DNA from: Pseudomonas sp. UBA5706
Lineage (GTDB): Bacteria; Pseudomonadota; Gammaproteobacteria; Pseudomonadales; Pseudomonadaceae
NCBI RefSeq assembly: GCF_002419965.1
Contig: NZ_DIHC01000043.1
Location: 248,001 to 312,000, forward strand
Length of the DNA stretch: 64,000 nucleotides
Direction: 5' to 3'
Below the pieces are notes generated by a model, which saw only the letters and a list, made by a program, of their open reading frames with translations, was not told the DNA's origin and searched no databases. Below are positions 17,118-26,150 of this stretch, in pieces (position 1 is the first letter of the stretch; every line of letters starts with the position of its first letter). A program made the translations under genes and the position numbers.

Positions 17118-18611
17118 ATGACCACCCTGACTCATGCTGACTGGGAAAAACGCGCCAAGGATCTGAAGATCGAAGGCCGTGCCTTCATCAATGGCGAGTA
17201 CACCGACGCTGCATCAGGCGCCACCTTCGACTGTCTTAGCCCGGTGGATGGTCGATTCCTCGCTAAAGTGGCCAGCAGTGATGTTGCTGACGCCCAACGT
17301 GCCGTCGAAAGCGCCCGTGCAACCTTCGATTCCGGCGTCTGGTCGCGTCTGGCCCCGGTCAAGCGCAAGGCTGCGATGCTGCGCTTCGCCGCCCTGATCA
17401 AGGAAAATACCGAAGAACTCGCCCTGCTCGAGACGCTCGACATGGGCAAACCGATCAGTGACTCCTACGGCATTGATATCCCGGGCGCTGCGCAAGCGCT
17501 GAGCTGGAGCGGCGAGGCCATCGACAAGCTGTACGATGAAGTTGCGGCCACCCCCCACGATCAACTGGGGCTGGTCACACGCGAGCCGATTGGCGTGGTC
17601 GCGGCCATCGTGCCGTGGAACTTCCCGCTGTTGATGGCGAGCTGGAAACTCGGCCCTGCACTGTCCAGCGGCAACTCTGTGATACTCAAACCGTCGGAAA
17701 AATCGCCGCTGACCGCTATCCGCGTCGCACAATTGGCGATCGAGGCGGGTATTCCGAAAGGTGTGCTTAACGTATTGCCGGGGCATGGCCACACAGTCGG
17801 CAAAGCGCTGGCGCTGCACATGGATGTCGACACGGTGGTCTTCACCGGCTCGACAAAAATTGCCAAGCAGTTACTGATCTATGCAGGCGAATCGAACATG
17901 AAACGCGTCTGGTTGGAGGCCGGTGGCAAGAGCCCGAACATCGTGTTCGCCGACGCCCCGGACCTGCAAGCAGCTGCCGAATCTGCTGCCAGTGCGATTG
18001 CTTTCAATCAGGGTGAGGTCTGTACTGCCGGCTCGCGTCTGTTGGTTGAGCGATCGATCAAAGATACGTTCCTGCCGAAGGTCATCGAGGCCCTGAAAGC
18101 CTGGAAACCGGGCAATCCACTTGACCCTGCCACCAACGTCGGTGCGCTGGTGGACACGCAGCAGATGAACACGGTGCTGTCCTACATCGAAGCCGGTCAC
18201 ACGGATGGCGCCAAGCTGGTTGCCGGTGGCAAGCGCATCCTGCAGGAGACTGGCGGCACATATGTCGAGCCGACAATCTTCGACGGTGTGACCAACGCAA
18301 TGAAAATCGCGCAGGAAGAGATCTTTGGTCCGGTGCTGTCGGTGCTGACCTTTGATACCGCCGAAGAGGCGGTGCAGATCGCCAACGACACGCCTTATGG
18401 CCTGGCAGCGGCGGTGTGGACGGCTGACCTGTCCAAGGCTCATCTGACGGCCCGTGCGTTGCGCGCCGGCAGTGTCTGGGTGAACCAGTACGACGGCGGC
18501 GACATGACCGCGCCATTTGGCGGCTTCAAGCAGTCCGGCAACGGTCGCGACAAGTCGCTGCATGCGTTCGACAAGTACACCGAACTGAAAGCGACCTGGA
18601 TCAAGCTGTAA
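17118..18611 (+). CDS. kauB: 4-guanidinobutyraldehyde / polyamine-derived aldehyde dehydrogenase
   Basis: A 497-residue NAD(P)-dependent aldehyde dehydrogenase that oxidises 4-guanidinobutyraldehyde and gamma-glutamylated amino aldehydes in arginine and polyamine breakdown (KauB/PauC, related to E. coli PuuC). Visible motifs are VPWNFPL (catalytic Asn loop), FTGSTKIA (NAD site), LEAGGKSPN with Glu 267, and FNQGEVCTAGSR with the nucleophile Cys 302. The C-terminus is MTAPFGGFKQSGNGRDKSLHA. The ATG has AGGAGG upstream. The sequence is very close to what I recall of PAO1 PA5312. No transaminase gene is next to it here. Confidence 0.94.
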   Translation: MTTLTHADWEKRAKDLKIEGRAFINGEYTDAASGATFDCLSPVDGRFLAKVASSDVADAQRAVESARATFDSGVWSRLAPVKRKAAMLRFAALIKENTEELALLETLDMGKPISDSYGIDIPGAAQALSWSGEAIDKLYDEVAATPHDQLGLVTREPIGVVAAIVPWNFPLLMASWKLGPALSSGNSVILKPSEKSPLTAIRVAQLAIEAGIPKGVLNVLPGHGHTVGKALALHMDVDTVVFTGSTKIAKQLLIYAGESNMKRVWLEAGGKSPNIVFADAPDLQAAAESAASAIAFNQGEVCTAGSRLLVERSIKDTFLPKVIEALKAWKPGNPLDPATNVGALVDTQQMNTVLSYIEAGHTDGAKLVAGGKRILQETGGTYVEPTIFDGVTNAMKIAQEEIFGPVLSVLTFDTAEEAVQIANDTPYGLAAAVWTADLSKAHLTARALRAGSVWVNQYDGGDMTAPFGGFKQSGNGRDKSLHAFDKYTELKATWIKL

Positions 18612-18617
18612 GCCGGA

Positions 18618-18665
18618 AGAGGGCGAGATGCGCGGTCAAGGCCATCTCGCTCTACGGTTTTTTTT
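18618..18665 (+). terminator. Rho-independent terminator after kauB
   Basis: GGCGAGATG pairs with CATCTCGCT/C around an 11-base loop, followed within a few bases by eight T (18658-18665). It lies just after the kauB stop. Confidence 0.75.
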
Positions 18666-18692
18666 GGGGGCGCTGAACTGCTGACAGCCGAA

Positions 18693-18831
18693 GCGTAGGA
18701 GCAATGCTTGCGCGTAGCGGCAGTAAACCCTGCGCATGGGGTCTTTCTGACACCCCGAGGTGTCTGATTTTGCTGCCGGCTCCCGGCAGATCGTGACCAA
18801 GCTTTGCGCCTGCGCTTGCGGGCGAATCAAA
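18693..18831. repeat. Intergenic repeat, copy B
   Basis: The block contains GCGTAGGAGCAATGCTTGCG and AGCGGCAGTAAA, then a central inverted repeat GACACC/GGTGTC, then TGCTGCCGG.TCCCGGCAGA and AAGCTTTGCGCCTGC. Copies D (30191) and E (43811) share this order. It fills most of the 337-bp gap 18612-18948, which otherwise holds the kauB terminator and a short promoter region for the MFS gene. Confidence 0.65.
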
Positions 18832-18948
18832 GTCAGATTGCGATCAGCCCATATCGAGTCTCAGGCGACACTATTTTTGCGAGCAGCCGGGCTTCCCTAA
18901 AGGCCCGGCTGTTTCGTCTTATGCTTTTACAGCCACAGGAGCGTGGTG

Positions 18949-20094
18949 ATGCGTTGGGGTACTTATTTCGCGGTGCTGTCGTCCGTGTTGAGCGTCGGTC
19001 TGGCATTGGGCGTGAGCATGCCGCTTGTGTCGTTGCGCCTCGAAGCCTGGGGCTACGGTGCCTTTGCCATTGGCGTCATGGCGGCAATGCCGGCCGTCGG
19101 GGTTCTCTTGGGTGCCAGTCTCGCCAGCCGTCTTGCCGCGATTCTGGGCACCGCTAAACTGATGCGCCTGTGTCTGTGGGGCGGGTCGCTTTCCGTCGGC
19201 TTGCTAGCGCTGTTACCAGACTACTGGGTGTGGCTGGTGCTGCGCCTGATGCTCGGGGTGATCCTGACCATGGTGTTCATCCTCGGCGAGAGCTGGATCA
19301 ACCAGCTGGTCACCGAAAACCTGCGCGGCAAACTGGTGGCGCTGTACGGCAGTTGCTATGCCTTAAGCCAACTGGGCGGTCCGCTGCTTCTGGGCGTCAT
19401 CGGTACCGCGCACGACTATGGATTCTGGATCGGCACCGCATTGCTCGCAGCTTCGCCCTTGCTGTTGCTGGGCCGCACGGGTGCGCCAAGCGCCGGGTCC
19501 AGTCACGTTTCGCTGCGTGATCTTGGCGGTTTTTGTCAAAAACTACCTGCCATCGCGTGGGCCATCGCGCTGTTCGCTGGGTTCGAAGCGATGATTCTGA
19601 CTCTACTGCCGGTGTATTGCCTGCAACAGGGTTTCACCCCCGAAGTGGCATTGGCGATGGTCAGTACGGTGGTGGTGGGCGACGCCTTGCTGCAGCTGCC
19701 AATTGGTGCATTGGCGGACCGGATTTCCCGGCGGCGGCTGTTTTCGGGTTGTGCAGTTGCGCTGATGCTATCGAGCCTGGCAATTCCGTTATGGGTGGAC
19801 ACCCTGGCCATCTGGCCGCTATGGGTGCTGTTCGGTGCCAGCGCAGGTGGGCTGTTCACCCTGTCACTGATCCTTATTGGTGAGCGTTACCGGGATGATG
19901 CCTTGGTGCGCGCCAACGCCCATGTGGCGCAACTGTGGGGCATCGGCTGTTTGCTGGGGCCGTTGGCCGCAGGCGCTGGCAGTCAGTGGATCAGCGGTCA
20001 GGCGCTGCCATTATTGATGGCTGCGGGGGCGCTGGGGTTGGTAATCCTTTCGCAGCGGCCACGCGCTTTTGGCAGGCAACCGGTCGCGGCCTAG
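18949..20094 (+). CDS. MFS transporter
   Basis: A 381-residue major facilitator protein with about 12 hydrophobic segments (for example residues 5-25, 36-60 and 76-96 in the N-terminal half). The cytoplasmic loop signature is LADRISRRRLF near the middle. It is related to the YcaD-type family. The substrate cannot be read from sequence; the setting among amine catabolism genes is suggestive only. The ATG at 18949 is chosen because AGGAG ends 7 nt before it; two GTG codons directly upstream are in frame. Its last 4 bases overlap the convergent phospholipase-like gene. Confidence 0.88.
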   Translation: MRWGTYFAVLSSVLSVGLALGVSMPLVSLRLEAWGYGAFAIGVMAAMPAVGVLLGASLASRLAAILGTAKLMRLCLWGGSLSVGLLALLPDYWVWLVLRLMLGVILTMVFILGESWINQLVTENLRGKLVALYGSCYALSQLGGPLLLGVIGTAHDYGFWIGTALLAASPLLLLGRTGAPSAGSSHVSLRDLGGFCQKLPAIAWAIALFAGFEAMILTLLPVYCLQQGFTPEVALAMVSTVVVGDALLQLPIGALADRISRRRLFSGCAVALMLSSLAIPLWVDTLAIWPLWVLFGASAGGLFTLSLILIGERYRDDALVRANAHVAQLWGIGCLLGPLAAGAGSQWISGQALPLLMAAGALGLVILSQRPRAFGRQPVAA

Positions 20095-21683
20095 AGCATC
20101 CGTTCCAGGCCCACTGCGCTGCTGAACCAGGCGTTCAGCCGCCGCCACCAGTCGCCAGGTTCCTTGTACAGTGTGTGAAGCTTGCCGTTGTCTTCGGTTA
20201 CCCAGACCACGCGATCGTTTTCCAGCTTCGCCTGGTAGCTGATCGCAGGCGCCATCCCTTGCAGGGCCAGGTCACGCAGGTACCCGGTGAGTTCGGGGCT
20301 ATCGACCAATACGCCGACTTCGGTATTCCATAGCACCGAGCGAGGATCGAAATTGAAGGAACCGACGAAGATCTTCTGCTGATCGAAAATCATCGCCTTG
20401 CTATGCAGGCTGGACTCCGACCCGCCCTTGAGGGTCCTGGTGTGTAGAAACTTCGGCCCGCTGCCGTGCGCATTACTCGGGTCGCCAGGCTGGCGCCGCA
20501 GTTCGAACAGTTTCACGCCGTGAGCCAGCAGCGCCTTGCGATACGGCGCATAACCGCCGTGGACTGCCGGCACGTCTGTCGCCTCAAGCGAGTTGGTCAG
20601 CAGATCCACCGATACGCCTTTATCCGCCAGCCCTGTGAGGTATGTGAGGCCTTCCTGGCCCGGCACGAAGTACGCGGAAATCATCATCAGTTCCTGATGC
20701 ACGTTCAGCAGGTCCGGGCTCAGCTGGGTGGTCAGCAGCAGATGTGGATCGGGTTCGCCACGGGACAGCACCTTGGTCGGGGCATCCCACAGTGCCTGGT
20801 TGTGCGCCCAGATCAGCTCGTTCAGCCAGGTCTTCATGCGGGGATGGGTCCTGTAGGCCATCAACCGCTCATAGAGTGCTTTCTTCTCGATATGCGCCTG
20901 TGCCAGGGAGGCGTCGAGCTGGTGGCGGGCCACGGCCAGATCCCTGGTGTCCGGCGGCCAGTAGACGAAATCATCGACTGATTTGCTCAGGGTACTGTTC
21001 CAGTATTGATCGAAACTGTGGCTCAGTTGCTCAGCCACAGGCCCGACGCTGAGCATGTCGATGTCCGTAAAGTTGAGGTTCGGCTCGGCGTCGAAGTACT
21101 CATCCCCCAGATTGCGTCCACCGACGATCGCCACCGCGCTATCTGCCAGCCACAGTTTGTTGTGCATGCGTCGGTGTTGCTGGGAGAGGTTGAACAGTCG
21201 GCCAAGCGAGCGCGTCGCGCCGGTGCTGCGTCCCAGATTAAGCGGATTGAACAGGCGAATCTGGATATTGGGATGCGCGGCGAGGGTAGCGATGACCTCA
21301 TCCAGACCGTCGCTGGTGGTGTCATCCAGCAGAATGCGCACGCGCACGCCGCGGTCGGCTGCCTTGAGCAGTTCGTCAATCAGAGCGCGTGTGCTGAGGC
21401 CGTCGTGGACGATGTAATACTGCAAATCCAGACTGGTCTTGGCGTTGCGGATCAGCTCGGCGCGCGCCATGAAGGCTTCGGTGCTATTGGGCAGCAGACG
21501 AAAGCCCGAGCGGCCCTCATGGGGCGCCGCTTCGGCGAGAATCGACCGCCCGAAGGCGGACTGCGTAGCGGGCAGCGCCTGGCTCGGTGCATCTTGCTGT
21601 GCAGTGGTGTGCACACATCCGCTAACGCCGAGGGCAATGGCCAGGAGAAGGGGCAGTGCCCATGTTTTCGTCAACGCATTCAT
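20091..21683 (-). CDS. Phospholipase D-family lipoprotein (cardiolipin synthase C-like)
   Basis: A 530-residue protein with a lipoprotein signal (lipobox LGVSGC, lipidated Cys 23). It carries two complete HxK(x)4D motifs: HNKLWLAD (His 174, Lys 176, Asp 181) followed by GGRN, and HSKAMIFD (His 427, Lys 429, Asp 434) followed by GSFNFD. This is a full bilobal phospholipase D active site. The closest described relatives are ClsC/YmdC cardiolipin synthases, so transphosphatidylation in the envelope is likely. Unlike ClsC, this one begins with an evident lipobox. Convergent with and overlapping the MFS gene by 4 bp. Confidence 0.88.
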   Translation of the reverse strand: MNALTKTWALPLLLAIALGVSGCVHTTAQQDAPSQALPATQSAFGRSILAEAAPHEGRSGFRLLPNSTEAFMARAELIRNAKTSLDLQYYIVHDGLSTRALIDELLKAADRGVRVRILLDDTTSDGLDEVIATLAAHPNIQIRLFNPLNLGRSTGATRSLGRLFNLSQQHRRMHNKLWLADSAVAIVGGRNLGDEYFDAEPNLNFTDIDMLSVGPVAEQLSHSFDQYWNSTLSKSVDDFVYWPPDTRDLAVARHQLDASLAQAHIEKKALYERLMAYRTHPRMKTWLNELIWAHNQALWDAPTKVLSRGEPDPHLLLTTQLSPDLLNVHQELMMISAYFVPGQEGLTYLTGLADKGVSVDLLTNSLEATDVPAVHGGYAPYRKALLAHGVKLFELRRQPGDPSNAHGSGPKFLHTRTLKGGSESSLHSKAMIFDQQKIFVGSFNFDPRSVLWNTEVGVLVDSPELTGYLRDLALQGMAPAISYQAKLENDRVVWVTEDNGKLHTLYKEPGDWWRRLNAWFSSAVGLERML

Positions 21684-21733
21684 CCAGAAGTCACATCATG
21701 GCGATATGACCGCATTTTCCGCAAAAGGTTAAG

Positions 21734-23161
21734 TCATGTCGGAGCGGCCTGGCTCATCAGGCGCGCAACCATTGCGCCCACCTTGCGCACAGCCTCCTCG
21801 ATCTGCGGCGTGGGCTTGGCAGCGAAATTCATGCGCAGGCAATTTCTGTACTTGCCTGAAGCTGAAAAGATATTACCCACTGCAATCTGTACACCTTGTC
21901 CTTGCAGTGCGCGATTGAGCCTCAGGCAGTCGAAATCCTTCGGCAGCTCGATCCACAGCATGAAGCCCCCCTGGGGGCGACTGGCCCGGGTGCCTTCCGG
22001 AAAGTAACGCGTCACCCAATCGGTCATCAGGTCGCGACTGCGCTGGTATTGGCCACGCATCCTGCGCAAGTGGGGTTCGTAATGGCCAGCCTGGAGAAAC
22101 TCGGCAATCGCCAGTTGCGGCTGGGTCGCCGTCGAACCGGTGCTGATGTATTTCATGTGCAGCACCCGGTCAAGGTATCGGCCCGGCGCGATCCAGCCGA
22201 CTCGCAGGCCGGGGGCCAGGGTTTTCGAGAATGAACTGCACAGCAGAACGCGTCCGTCCTCGTCGAAGGATTTGATCGTGCGCGGGCGCGGGTAGGTGTA
22301 CGCCAGATCGCCATACACATCGTCTTCGATGATCGCCACGTCGAAACGCTGAGCGAGGGTCAGCAGTGCACGTTTGCGCTCCTCGGGCATGATGTAGCCC
22401 AGCGGGTTATTGCAACTGGGTGTCAGCTGTATGGCTTTGATGGGCCACTGTTCGAGCGCCAGCTCCAGTGCATCAAGGCTGATGCCGGTAATCGGGTCGG
22501 TAGGTATCTCCAGCGCTTTCATCCCTAGTCCTTTCAACGCCTGCATGGCGCCGTGAAAACTTGGCGAGTCGACGGCGACGATATCGCCGGGCTGACAAAT
22601 CGAGCGGATGCTCACGGCCAATGCCTCTTGGGCGCCGGTGGTGATGACCAGGTCATTAGGATCGATACGCGTGCCCGAATCCAGCAACAAGCGCGCCACC
22701 TGATCGCGCAGGCATTGGGTGCCGTAGATGTTGTCGTAATACAGGCCGGGCATGTCCTGGCGGCGGCTGATCCTGCCCAGCGCCTGGGTCAACGGACGCA
22801 GGGTCGGGCTGGTGATGTCCGGCATCCCTCGCGCCAGTTGCACGATGTCGGGGCTGGGAATGGCGCGGGCCAGTTCCAGCACCTGATCCCATTGCGAAAT
22901 ATCCACAGGTCGCTGCGCCGGACGTCCTATGGCAGGCAGGGCAGGGGTCTTGCGTCCGGCGGGAACGAAATAGCCTGATTTGGGACGCGGCAGGGCCAAG
23001 CCATTGTCTTCCAGCAGGCGGTAAGCCTGCTGCACGGTGCTCAGGCTGACGCCGTGCTCCAGGCTCAGGGCTCGAACCGAGGGCAGGCGATCACCCGGGC
23101 GATAGAAACCGTTTTCGATGCGCGTGCCGAGCAATCCGGCAAGATTGACATAAAGGGTCAT
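21734..23161 (-). CDS. MocR/GntR-type PLP-dependent transcriptional regulator
   Basis: A 475-residue fusion. Residues about 1-75 are a GntR winged helix (GFYRPGDRLPSVRALSLEHGVSLSTVQQAYRLLE). Residues about 110-475 are an aminotransferase-like domain with TTGAQEAL, PSCNNPLG, EDDVYGDLAY and the PLP-binding SSFSKTLAPGLRVGW lysine. MocR proteins sense PLP-linked amines or amino acids. The ATG at 23161 has GGGAG 8-9 nt upstream; the open frame to 23236 is ignored. The gap it shares with the next gene holds repeated ATACAG motifs, a likely operator array. Target genes are unknown; amine catabolism neighbours make that theme likely. Confidence 0.92.
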   Translation of the reverse strand: MTLYVNLAGLLGTRIENGFYRPGDRLPSVRALSLEHGVSLSTVQQAYRLLEDNGLALPRPKSGYFVPAGRKTPALPAIGRPAQRPVDISQWDQVLELARAIPSPDIVQLARGMPDITSPTLRPLTQALGRISRRQDMPGLYYDNIYGTQCLRDQVARLLLDSGTRIDPNDLVITTGAQEALAVSIRSICQPGDIVAVDSPSFHGAMQALKGLGMKALEIPTDPITGISLDALELALEQWPIKAIQLTPSCNNPLGYIMPEERKRALLTLAQRFDVAIIEDDVYGDLAYTYPRPRTIKSFDEDGRVLLCSSFSKTLAPGLRVGWIAPGRYLDRVLHMKYISTGSTATQPQLAIAEFLQAGHYEPHLRRMRGQYQRSRDLMTDWVTRYFPEGTRASRPQGGFMLWIELPKDFDCLRLNRALQGQGVQIAVGNIFSASGKYRNCLRMNFAAKPTPQIEEAVRKVGAMVARLMSQAAPT

Positions 23162-23193
23162 CGTGTTCTCCCCACAGCTGCGCAAGTTGGCCA

Positions 23194-23296
23194 ATACAGA
23201 TGCAACGAAAATACAGCATTCAGCTCGCTCTACCACGTTTCTGTATGCAAAAAATTAGAATTCTTTGCATCTGTAATGGTTTTTCATACAGACGCA
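23194..23296. promoter_or_regulatory. Array of ATACAG(A)YGCAA motifs between the MocR and DUF1127 genes
   Basis: Motif copies: ATACAGATGCAA at 23194-23205 (+), ATACAGCAT at 23211 (+), CTGTATGCAAA at 23241-23251 (-), TTTGCATCTGTA at 23264-23275 (-) and ATACAGACGCA at 23286-23296 (+). The third and fourth also form an inverted repeat TGCAAA/TTTGCA 12 nt apart. MocR regulators bind direct or inverted repeats of short ATACxx-like boxes, so this is probably the operator of the adjacent regulator. Confidence 0.6.
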
Positions 23297-23334
23297 TCAT
23301 GGAATTACTTGAACCCATGATGAGGTATCTGCAA

Positions 23335-23568
23335 ATGAGCGCCATAGACGATGTCCGGTTAACGCTGCATGCGCCGGATTTGGTTGAGGAGCAGAGTGCG
23401 ACCGTCCGTTTGGACGGCTTTGAGGGGTTGAGCCTGTGGGCGTTGTTTCAGCATCGTCGGCGTACCCGGTTGGCGCTGTTAGGGCTAACAGATGATCAAC
23501 TGCGCGACGTCGGCTTAAGTTACGAGCAGGCGCGCCGCGAAGGTCTCAAGCCGTTTTGGCGGGAGTGA
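23335..23568 (+). CDS. DUF1127 domain-containing small protein
   Basis: A 77-residue basic protein whose C-terminal 40 residues match the DUF1127 (YjiS-like) family: LWALFQHRRRTRLALLGLTDDQLRDVGLSYEQARREGLKPFW. Family members are small, Arg-rich and in some bacteria influence phosphate, carbon or RNA metabolism; the role here is unknown. The start at 23335 has TGAGG upstream; ATGs at 23317 and 23320 are in frame and cannot be excluded. It is divergent from the MocR regulator and likely controlled by it. Confidence 0.82.
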   Translation: MSAIDDVRLTLHAPDLVEEQSATVRLDGFEGLSLWALFQHRRRTRLALLGLTDDQLRDVGLSYEQARREGLKPFWRE

Positions 23569-23584
23569 TGAAGGTTGAGAGGGC

Positions 23585-23733
23585 GTGCATGACGTGTAGG
23601 CGCCAGGCATGTCCCGCGATCTGCCGGGACCGATGGTGAACCCGCCTCGTGCGCTGTGTCATGCACAACCTGCTTGTCTGCCATGGCTGCCGCTAGCGAC
23701 AGAACGCGGGACAAGCCACGCTCCTGCACGTGA
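23585..23733. repeat. Intergenic inverted repeat, copy C
   Basis: The left arm has GTGTAGGCGCC and TGTCCCGCGATCTGCCGGGAC; the right arm has GCGGGACAAGCCACGCTCCTGCACG. The arms are imperfect inverted copies and share words with the other intergenic repeats. It lies between the DUF1127 gene and the convergent oxidase gene. Confidence 0.55.
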
Positions 23734-23745
23734 AGGCAGGAAGGT

Positions 23746-25035
23746 TTACATCAGCTCTTTGAGCCGATGCCAAAGCATCCCCAACGCCAGCAGCGGTGAA
23801 CGCAAATGCTTGCCGCCGGGGAATGTCATGTGCGGCACCTTGGCAAACAGCTCGAAACCGCCGCTGTGCTGACCACTAATGGCCTCACCCAGCAACTTGC
23901 CCGCCAGATGCGTGGCGTTGAGCCCGTGCCCTGAGTACGCTTGCGCATAAAACACATTGGGGTGAGCTTTCAGACGCCCGATCTGCGGCAAGCGATTGGC
24001 ACCGATACCGATCATGCCGCCCCATTGAAAATCGATCTTCACGTCCTTCAACTGCGGAAACACCTTGAGCATTTTCGGCTGCATGTAGGCGCCAATGTCC
24101 TGCGGGTCGCGCCCTGAATAGTGGCAGGCGCCGCCAAACAACAGGCGTCTGTCCGCCGAAAGCCGAAAGTAATCCACAGCCACGCGCTGGTCACACATGG
24201 CGGTATTGCGCGGCAGTAACTGGCGGGCAAGCTCTTCACCGAGCGGCTCGGTGGCGACGACGTAGCTGCCCGCCGGCAGGATCTTGCCGCTCAGTGTCGG
24301 GTCGAGACCATTGAGGTAGGCGTTGCAGCCCAGCACCAGGGTATTGGCGCGAATCAGCCCCTGTGCGGTATGCACCTTGACCTGGGGGCCATATTCCAGG
24401 CGATTTACGGCGCAGCGTTCGAACAGCTGTACGCCCAGGTCTTGAGCCACACGTGCTTCACCTAAGGCCAGATTAAGCGGGTGCAGATGACCTGAGCCCA
24501 TATCCAGCAGGCCGCCTGCATAGTTACCGGAGTCGATGACGTTGCGCATGTCCTCAGGCTGTATGAGCTGCAGCTCGTGGCGGTAGCCCAGGCCGCGCAG
24601 TTGCTCGGCATCTTCGGCAAACCCGTCGAACTCCTTGGGTTTGTTGGCCAGGTCGCAGTAACCCCAGGTAAGGTCGCAATCGATCCGGTATTTCTCCACG
24701 CGCTGGCGGACAATTTCAACGGCCTCCAGGCCCATCAGCTTGAATTGACGCACGCCCTCATCACCCACGACATCGCGAAAGCGCTCAACGTGGTGGCCGA
24801 CACCCCGGATCAACTGGCCGCCATTGCGCCCGCTGGCGCCCCAACCGATCTTGTGCGCTTCAAGCAGCGCCACGCTCAGGCCGCGTTCGGCCAACTCGAT
24901 GGCCGTGTTGAGCCCCGAATACCCACCGCCGATCACACACACATCAACCGTGCGCTCGCCAGTGAGCGCAGGGTAGTCCGGTTGAGCATGGCTACTGGCC
25001 GCGTAGTAGGAAGCGGCGTGGCGGGAGGCAATCAT
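23746..25035 (-). CDS. FAD-dependent amine oxidase (gamma-glutamylpolyamine oxidase, PuuB/PauB4-like)
   Basis: A 429-residue DAO-type flavoprotein. The dinucleotide-binding motif VDVCVIGGGYSGLNTAIELAE is near residue 33, followed by WGASGRNGGQLIRG (FAD contact, typical of PuuB/OrdL). Near the C-terminus are RLPQIGRLKAHPNVFYAQAYSGHGLNATHLAG. Relatives oxidise gamma-glutamylated putrescine and other polyamines, giving aldehydes that a KauB/PauC enzyme oxidises, so it fits with kauB 5 kb away. The ATG at 25035 gives MIASRHAASYY. Substrate is inferred from family and context. Confidence 0.88.
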   Translation of the reverse strand: MIASRHAASYYAASSHAQPDYPALTGERTVDVCVIGGGYSGLNTAIELAERGLSVALLEAHKIGWGASGRNGGQLIRGVGHHVERFRDVVGDEGVRQFKLMGLEAVEIVRQRVEKYRIDCDLTWGYCDLANKPKEFDGFAEDAEQLRGLGYRHELQLIQPEDMRNVIDSGNYAGGLLDMGSGHLHPLNLALGEARVAQDLGVQLFERCAVNRLEYGPQVKVHTAQGLIRANTLVLGCNAYLNGLDPTLSGKILPAGSYVVATEPLGEELARQLLPRNTAMCDQRVAVDYFRLSADRRLLFGGACHYSGRDPQDIGAYMQPKMLKVFPQLKDVKIDFQWGGMIGIGANRLPQIGRLKAHPNVFYAQAYSGHGLNATHLAGKLLGEAISGQHSGGFELFAKVPHMTFPGGKHLRSPLLALGMLWHRLKELM

Positions 25036-25163
25036 GGGGTTGATCTCACGGAAGCGGTTTGAAAATTTTACGGAGGGTAGCGGCGAGCAGAAGCAGGGGC
25101 AAGAAATGACGAGTGAGCATGGGTGATGCACAATTACCGCCCCTCACAGGAAAAACCTATGCG

Positions 25164-25517
25164 ATGAGCGCCAATAGCCAGAAAATCCGCGACCTGCGAC
25201 GCCAGATCCCTTCCTTCGCTTGCGTACCGGGCTGCCACGATTGCTGTGGACCAGTGACGACGTCCTCCGAAGAAATGGCGCGCCTGCCACGTAAGACGGC
25301 AGCGCAACAGGACGCAGCGCTCAATGAGCTCAATTGCGTGCACCTGGGACCTGACGGATGCACGGTGTACGAGGAGCGCCCGCTGATCTGCCGTCTGTTC
25401 GGCACCACCGCGACCCTGCCGTGCCCCAACGGCCGCCGTCCTGAAACGCTGATCCATCCGCGCGTCGAGAAGCAGGTGCATGAGTTCATCGCGTCGACGC
25501 GGCAGGTGTTGGTGTAG
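25164..25517 (+). CDS. YkgJ-family cysteine-cluster protein
   Basis: A 117-residue protein with the YkgJ pattern CVPGCHDCCG near the N-terminus and CVHLGPDGCTVYEERPLICRLFG in the middle. These Cys residues should bind zinc or an iron-sulfur centre. The function is unproven. The start at 25164 (MSANSQKIRD) has AGGAA upstream; a GTG at 25113 is in frame. It is divergent from the FAD oxidase gene. Confidence 0.85.
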   Translation: MSANSQKIRDLRRQIPSFACVPGCHDCCGPVTTSSEEMARLPRKTAAQQDAALNELNCVHLGPDGCTVYEERPLICRLFGTTATLPCPNGRRPETLIHPRVEKQVHEFIASTRQVLV

Positions 25518-25570
25518 AGGGGTTTATATGCGCCGGGCTTGCCCCGGGGCACAGCCCATGATGAGCGCGG

Positions 25571-26059
25571 TCACTCCGGAATCGGCAGATTCAGACTCTC
25601 CTTCACCTCTTCCATCACGATGTAGCTTTTGGATTCGCGCACGTGGGGCAGCTTGAGCAGGATGTCGCCCAGCAGCTTGCGGTACGACGCCATCTCGGAA
25701 ATACGCGCCTTCACCAGATAATCGAAGTCTCCCGACACCAGATGACACTCCAGCACATGGGGCAATTTGAGGACTGCGCGGCGGAATTCCTCGAAGGTGT
25801 CACCTGACTTGTAATCCAGGCTGATTTCAACGAACACCAGCAGGCTAGCCTTGAGGTTCTGAGGGTTGAGACGCGCGTGGTAGCCCATGATGATGCCTTC
25901 GCGTTCAAGGCGGCGGACCCGCTCCGTGCAGGGCGTAGTAGACAGGCCCACGCGCTCTCCCAACTCCGTGAACGAGATTCTGCCGTCGCTTTGCAGGATG
26001 CGCAGGATATTGCGATCGATCTTGTCCAGCTCACGTTTCGACTGGTGTTGGGTACGCAT
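25571..26059 (-). CDS. dadR: Lrp/AsnC-family regulator of alanine catabolism
   Basis: A 162-residue Lrp: an N-terminal helix-turn-helix (DRNILRILQSDGRISFTELGERVGLSTTPCTERVRRLE, residues about 15-52) and a C-terminal RAM ligand domain (ASLLVFVEISLDY, HLVSGDFDYLVKARI). It is divergent from dadA. In P. aeruginosa the equivalent regulator activates dadA-dadX in response to alanine, so the same role is likely. The ATG at 26059 has AGGGG 5-6 nt upstream. Confidence 0.92.
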   Translation of the reverse strand: MRTQHQSKRELDKIDRNILRILQSDGRISFTELGERVGLSTTPCTERVRRLEREGIIMGYHARLNPQNLKASLLVFVEISLDYKSGDTFEEFRRAVLKLPHVLECHLVSGDFDYLVKARISEMASYRKLLGDILLKLPHVRESKSYIVMEEVKESLNLPIPE

Positions 26060-26150
26060 TAAAACCCCTCTCTCTGCGAAAGTATTGGTTGCCGAGAATT
26101 AGCGCCGAATATAGGCGTTTATATAGTGAAAAGCACTGCTCCTCGCTTTT

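Noticed and set aside
23200..23334. Longer start for the DUF1127 protein
   Set aside because: It would translate through the motif-rich promoter region and the extra residues do not resemble the family.
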